DNA of 6,725 nucleotides from Candidatus Moranbacteria bacterium CG_4_8_14_3_um_filter_41_13 (GTDB lineage Bacteria > Patescibacteriota > Minisyncoccia > Moranbacterales > UBA1568): positions 20,472-27,196 of the forward strand of contig PFHN01000014.1 of the NCBI GenBank assembly GCA_002782305.1, given 5' to 3'. The notes under the pieces were generated by a model. That model was given only the letters and a program-made list of their open reading frames with translations. It was not told where the DNA came from and made no database searches. Positions 4,426-6,725 of the stretch are shown piece by piece; position 1 is the first letter of the stretch, and each line of letters begins with the position of its first letter. Made by a program: the position numbers and the translations under genes.

Positions 4426-4761
4426 ATGATTATGAATATTGCTGAACAGGTACCTGTCATAAAAGAAGATGATACTCTCAAAGAAAAAATGTTCCTCGCA
4501 AAGAATCTCGTGCAAGATTATTTTGCTAAACTTGATTATCGCAACTGCCATCCCAATGAGGAGGAAGTACCAGAAGAAGAGGAGGCTGATATCCTCAAAG
4601 TATATGGTGAGGAGTTTGAAATGTGGTATAAAAGCCAAACAGGTAAAAGAGCACTTCTCAAATATGCAGAAAAACATTCTGGGACAGACATCATAGCAGA
4701 AAAAGATATGGATGAACTGGTGCAATCATTTTTTGTCTTTCGTAATCGTCAGTTATTGTAA
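4426..4761 (+). CDS. Small acidic protein of unknown function
   Basis: I do not recognise this 111-residue protein. It has no signal peptide, membrane segment or metal-binding cluster (one Cys, C41), and it appears cytoplasmic and largely helical. A strongly acidic stretch, EEEVPEEEEAD (45-55), separates a Lys/Asp-rich N-terminal helix region from a C-terminal part with aromatic residues (Y60, F64, W67, Y68, then SFFVF 101-105). An in-frame ATG at 4432 could also be the start; the first is used here. The exonuclease gene begins 5 bases after its stop codon, so the two should share one mRNA and may work together. That it is a real gene is supported by its length, clean coding pattern, promoter and tight spacing rather than by homology. 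Confidence 0.75.
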   Translation: MIMNIAEQVPVIKEDDTLKEKMFLAKNLVQDYFAKLDYRNCHPNEEEVPEEEEADILKVYGEEFEMWYKSQTGKRALLKYAEKHSGTDIIAEKDMDELVQSFFVFRNRQLL

Positions 4762-4766
4762 TCTCT

Positions 4767-5483
4767 ATGGCTACTCTTATTTTTGATATTGAAACAGTAG
4801 GGGAAGATTTCGATACGTTCGATGAGATGAGCCAAAATGTTCTGACGAAGTGGATCAGGCAAGAATCAGAAGAAGGAAGTAAGACATATGAAGCTTCTCT
4901 GGAAGACGTGAAAAAAAGCACCGGACTTTCACCGCTCACAGGGCACATTGTTGCTATCGGTATGTATGATGGAGAACGTACCAAAGGGGCAGTGTATTTT
5001 GATTCTCTGCCAGAAAAAGAAAAGGCAAATTTTGAAGAAGACGAATACAGGTTCGAGTGCATGACAGAGGAAAAAATGCTGGAGAAATTTTGGGAAGTAG
5101 CAAAAAAATATGATACGTTTGTGACGTTTAATGGGAGATCGTTTGATGTGCCGTTTCTCATGGTTCGTTCGGCTGTGCATGGTATCAAGCCATCAAAAAA
5201 TCTTTTGTCCAACAGATATATGAATTATCAATCGGAAAATGCGAAACATATTGATCTCTTTGATCAACTCACTTTCTACGGTGCATTACGAAGGAAAGGA
5301 AGTTTGCATCTTTGGTGTCGGGCATTTGGTATTGAGAGTCCGAAAGAAGAGGGGATTGGTGGAGAAGATGTAGGCACTCTTTTCGCTCAGGGTAAAAGTA
5401 AAGAGATTGCGCGTTATAATGCAAGAGATGTGAAAGCGACGTATGCACTGTATATGAAATACGCACAGTTCCTGCGGTTTTGA
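4767..5483 (+). CDS. DEDDy-type 3'-5' exonuclease (RNase H-like fold, PolB-exonuclease-like)
   Basis: The 238-residue product shows the three exonuclease motifs in order. Exo I is FDIET with D7 and E9, Exo II is FNGRSFDVPFL with D127, and Exo III is YNARD with Y217 and D221, the YxxxD spacing of the DEDDy subclass. A conserved HIDLFD lies at 161-166. The layout matches the stand-alone 'predicted 3'-5' exonuclease related to the exonuclease domain of PolB' group, which removes nucleotides from 3' ends using two metal ions. Whether it acts on DNA or RNA cannot be told. No polymerase, helicase or nucleic-acid-binding extension is attached, so the protein is one domain. It is second in a two-gene unit with the acidic protein and ends at an intrinsic terminator. 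No Shine-Dalgarno precedes the ATG. Confidence 0.87.
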   Translation: MATLIFDIETVGEDFDTFDEMSQNVLTKWIRQESEEGSKTYEASLEDVKKSTGLSPLTGHIVAIGMYDGERTKGAVYFDSLPEKEKANFEEDEYRFECMTEEKMLEKFWEVAKKYDTFVTFNGRSFDVPFLMVRSAVHGIKPSKNLLSNRYMNYQSENAKHIDLFDQLTFYGALRRKGSLHLWCRAFGIESPKEEGIGGEDVGTLFAQGKSKEIARYNARDVKATYALYMKYAQFLRF

Positions 5484-5494
5484 GAGCAGGATGG

Positions 5495-5538
5495 CCAAGG
5501 AAGACTGATACGAGGTTCTCTTGTCTTCGGTTTTTTTT
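5495..5538 (+). terminator. Intrinsic terminator after the exonuclease gene
   Basis: GAAGAC (5500-5505) pairs with GTCTTC (5523-5528), helped by an inner GAG/CTC (5512-5514/5518-5520) and an outer CC/GG with a 3-nt bulge. Eight T residues follow (5531-5538). It starts 12 bases after the exonuclease stop codon. Its right arm and T-tract overlap the next promoter. Confidence 0.65.
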
Positions 5539-5549
5539 CTTGATATACT
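5521..5549 (+). promoter_or_regulatory. Extended -10 promoter for the prenyl synthase gene
   Basis: TTGTCT (5521-5526) is 17 bp from TATACT (5544-5549), and TGA directly before the -10 makes an extended -10 (TGaTATACT). The start would be near 5556, leaving a leader of about 20 nt before ATG 5576. This supports the shorter protein start. Confidence 0.6.
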
Positions 5550-5575
5550 TTCAGTTATGTTTTAATGAGCATCAA

Positions 5576-6652
5576 ATGAATATCGAAATCGAACTCAAAG
5601 CCTTCAAAGACAAGCTCGATCCAAAGATTTCAGCCTATTTTGATCGTGTCATAGCAGAAGCGGAGAAAGAAGATGCTTTTGTAACGGATGCCTTACGTTA
5701 TTCTCGGTCTATTATTCTGGCTGGAGGCAAACGCCTCCGGGCTGCTTTTATGTATTATGGGTATATCGGTGTAGGAGGCAAGGACGAATTGGCGATTCTT
5801 GATGCTTCGATGAGTATTGAGCTCATTCACTCGTTTCTTTTGGTGCACGATGACATTATTGATCAGGATGATACGCGCCACGGTGTCGAAACGCTCCATA
5901 AGCATTATAGGGATATTGGGCAAGTTCTTTTTTCGAAGAGAGATACGAAACATTTCGGTGACTCTATCGCACTCGTCATCGGGGATATGCTTGGTGCTTT
6001 TGGTAATGATATTATCTTTTCTTCAAAGTTTCCGTTGGAACAAAAATTCCGAGCCCTGTCAAAATTACAGAGTATCGTATCTTATACCGTCATCGGTCAA
6101 GTGCGGGATGTTTATATAGAATATATGAGCAACGCGAGTGAAGAAGAAATTCTCTCGATGTATAAAAATAAGACAGCGAAATATACCATTGAGGGACCAC
6201 TCCATCTGGGCGCTCTGCTTGGAGGGGCACCTGATGATATTCTGATTGGTTTCTCAGACTATGCTATTCCTTTGGGTATTGCATTTCAGATTCAGGATGA
6301 TATCCTGGGGATTTTTGGAGATGAGAAACGCTTAGGCAAACCAATAGGCTCTGATATTGCTGAAGGGAAAATTACACTTCTTGTTTCTCGTGTCTTGCGT
6401 GATGGTACAGTCGGTCAGAAGAAACGCATACGAGAGATTCTTTCGTTAGAGGAGAGCTTGCGTGAGGAAGATATACGAGAATTTCGTGCTATTATACACG
6501 AGTCAGGGGCATTTGTGAGTACGAAGGAGCTTGCTGATAGATATATAGAAGAGGGTAAGCAATCTCTCGTGAAGATGCAGGGGAAAATTGATGCAAGGAC
6601 GTATGATTTTCTTCTTTCTGTAGCAGATTATATGACCAATAGGGAATATTAA
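5576..6652 (+). CDS. Polyprenyl diphosphate synthase, probably geranylgeranyl (C20) type
   Basis: The 358-residue product is a trans-isoprenyl diphosphate synthase, adding isopentenyl diphosphate to allylic diphosphates in the cytoplasm. GKRLR (51-55) binds the substrate diphosphate. The first Asp-rich motif is DDIID (92-96) within VHDDIIDQDDTRHG; the second is DDILGIFGD (241-249), followed by GKPIGSDIAEGKITLLV (254-270). The first motif lacks the two-residue insertion of bacterial farnesyl synthases, and the fifth residue before it is aromatic (F87). Both are hallmarks of archaeal-type (type I) GGPP synthase, so a C20 product is inferred. The reading frame stays open up to 5480, but the 32 extra residues would cross the terminator and promoter, so MNIEIE at 5576 is taken as the start. 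No isoprenoid partner gene is adjacent. Confidence 0.9.
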   Translation: MNIEIELKAFKDKLDPKISAYFDRVIAEAEKEDAFVTDALRYSRSIILAGGKRLRAAFMYYGYIGVGGKDELAILDASMSIELIHSFLLVHDDIIDQDDTRHGVETLHKHYRDIGQVLFSKRDTKHFGDSIALVIGDMLGAFGNDIIFSSKFPLEQKFRALSKLQSIVSYTVIGQVRDVYIEYMSNASEEEILSMYKNKTAKYTIEGPLHLGALLGGAPDDILIGFSDYAIPLGIAFQIQDDILGIFGDEKRLGKPIGSDIAEGKITLLVSRVLRDGTVGQKKRIREILSLEESLREEDIREFRAIIHESGAFVSTKELADRYIEEGKQSLVKMQGKIDARTYDFLLSVADYMTNREY

Positions 6653-6669
6653 TAGTGGAAGTGGAAGCG

Positions 6670-6678
6670 TGGTCTAAT
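6670..6678 (+). promoter_or_regulatory. Possible extended -10 at the right edge
   Basis: TGGTCTAAT fits an extended -10 (TGnTATAAT-like), with a start near 6685, 14 bases before ATG 6699. No clear -35 is present, and the downstream gene is cut off by the window. Confidence 0.3.
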
Positions 6679-6698
6679 AAGCAATTTACTCTGAATGT

Positions 6699-6725
6699 AT
6701 GCAGGTACAAAAAACGGAAGAAGAA
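6699..6725 (+). CDS. Possible start of a new gene, truncated by the window
   Basis: ATG 6699 opens a frame MQVQKTEEE that continues to the window end. A second ATG at 6695 opens another frame (MYAGTKNGRR). Nine codons allow no identification; the acidic/basic mix and a possible -10 upstream make the first more plausible. Confidence 0.25.

Noticed and set aside
5480..5575. 32-residue N-terminal extension of the prenyl synthase
   Set aside because: It overlaps the exonuclease stop, an intrinsic terminator and a good promoter. The family's conserved region begins after MNIEIE at 5576.
1..6725. Search for CRISPR arrays, toxin-antitoxin pairs, transposases or defence genes
   Set aside because: No regularly spaced repeats and no such proteins are visible. 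The stand-alone exonuclease alone does not indicate a defence system.

Overview
The window looks like part of a streamlined bacterial genome of the Candidate Phyla Radiation (Patescibacteria, probably Parcubacteria-like). This is an inference from several signs: a 53-residue CPR-style L33, tRNA genes without an encoded CCA end, few convincing Shine-Dalgarno sequences, short intergenic junctions where terminators and promoters overlap, and GC-rich palindromes between genes. TGA behaves as a stop codon, so there is no sign of the UGA=Gly code of Gracilibacteria/Absconditabacteria. All recognised genes lie on the + strand.

Layout. Positions 1-150 hold hairpin-rich sequence with no recognisable gene. 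A promoter then leads to rpmG (220-381), which ends in a strong intrinsic terminator whose T-tract overlaps the promoter of tRNA-Trp(CCA) (472-542). Behind that tRNA is a segment bounded by an exact 25-bp direct repeat of the tRNA 3' end. The segment can fold into a three-way junction. Next come a CoA-disulfide-reductase/NADH-oxidase-like flavoprotein (723-2090) and tRNA-Glu(CTC) (2110-2180). A gene-free stretch (2181-2728) follows, containing a convincing promoter and a roughly 205-bp inverted-repeat structure. After it is a two-gene lemA-TPM operon (2729-4170) for membrane-anchored envelope proteins. An AT-rich spacer precedes an acidic protein of unknown function (4426-4761) and a DEDDy-type 3'-5' exonuclease (4767-5483), which are closely spaced and probably co-transcribed. 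An overlapping terminator and extended -10 promoter then drive a type-I-like geranylgeranyl diphosphate synthase (5576-6652). A new gene may begin at the right edge.

The genes do not form one pathway. They are small transcription units: translation (L33, two tRNAs), redox (flavoprotein), envelope (LemA/TPM), nucleic-acid processing (exonuclease plus unknown partner) and isoprenoid synthesis. The least explained material is intergenic: the tRNA-Trp-derived duplication with its Y-shaped fold, and the long inverted repeat between a promoter and lemA. No CRISPR array, transposase, integrase or defence system is visible.
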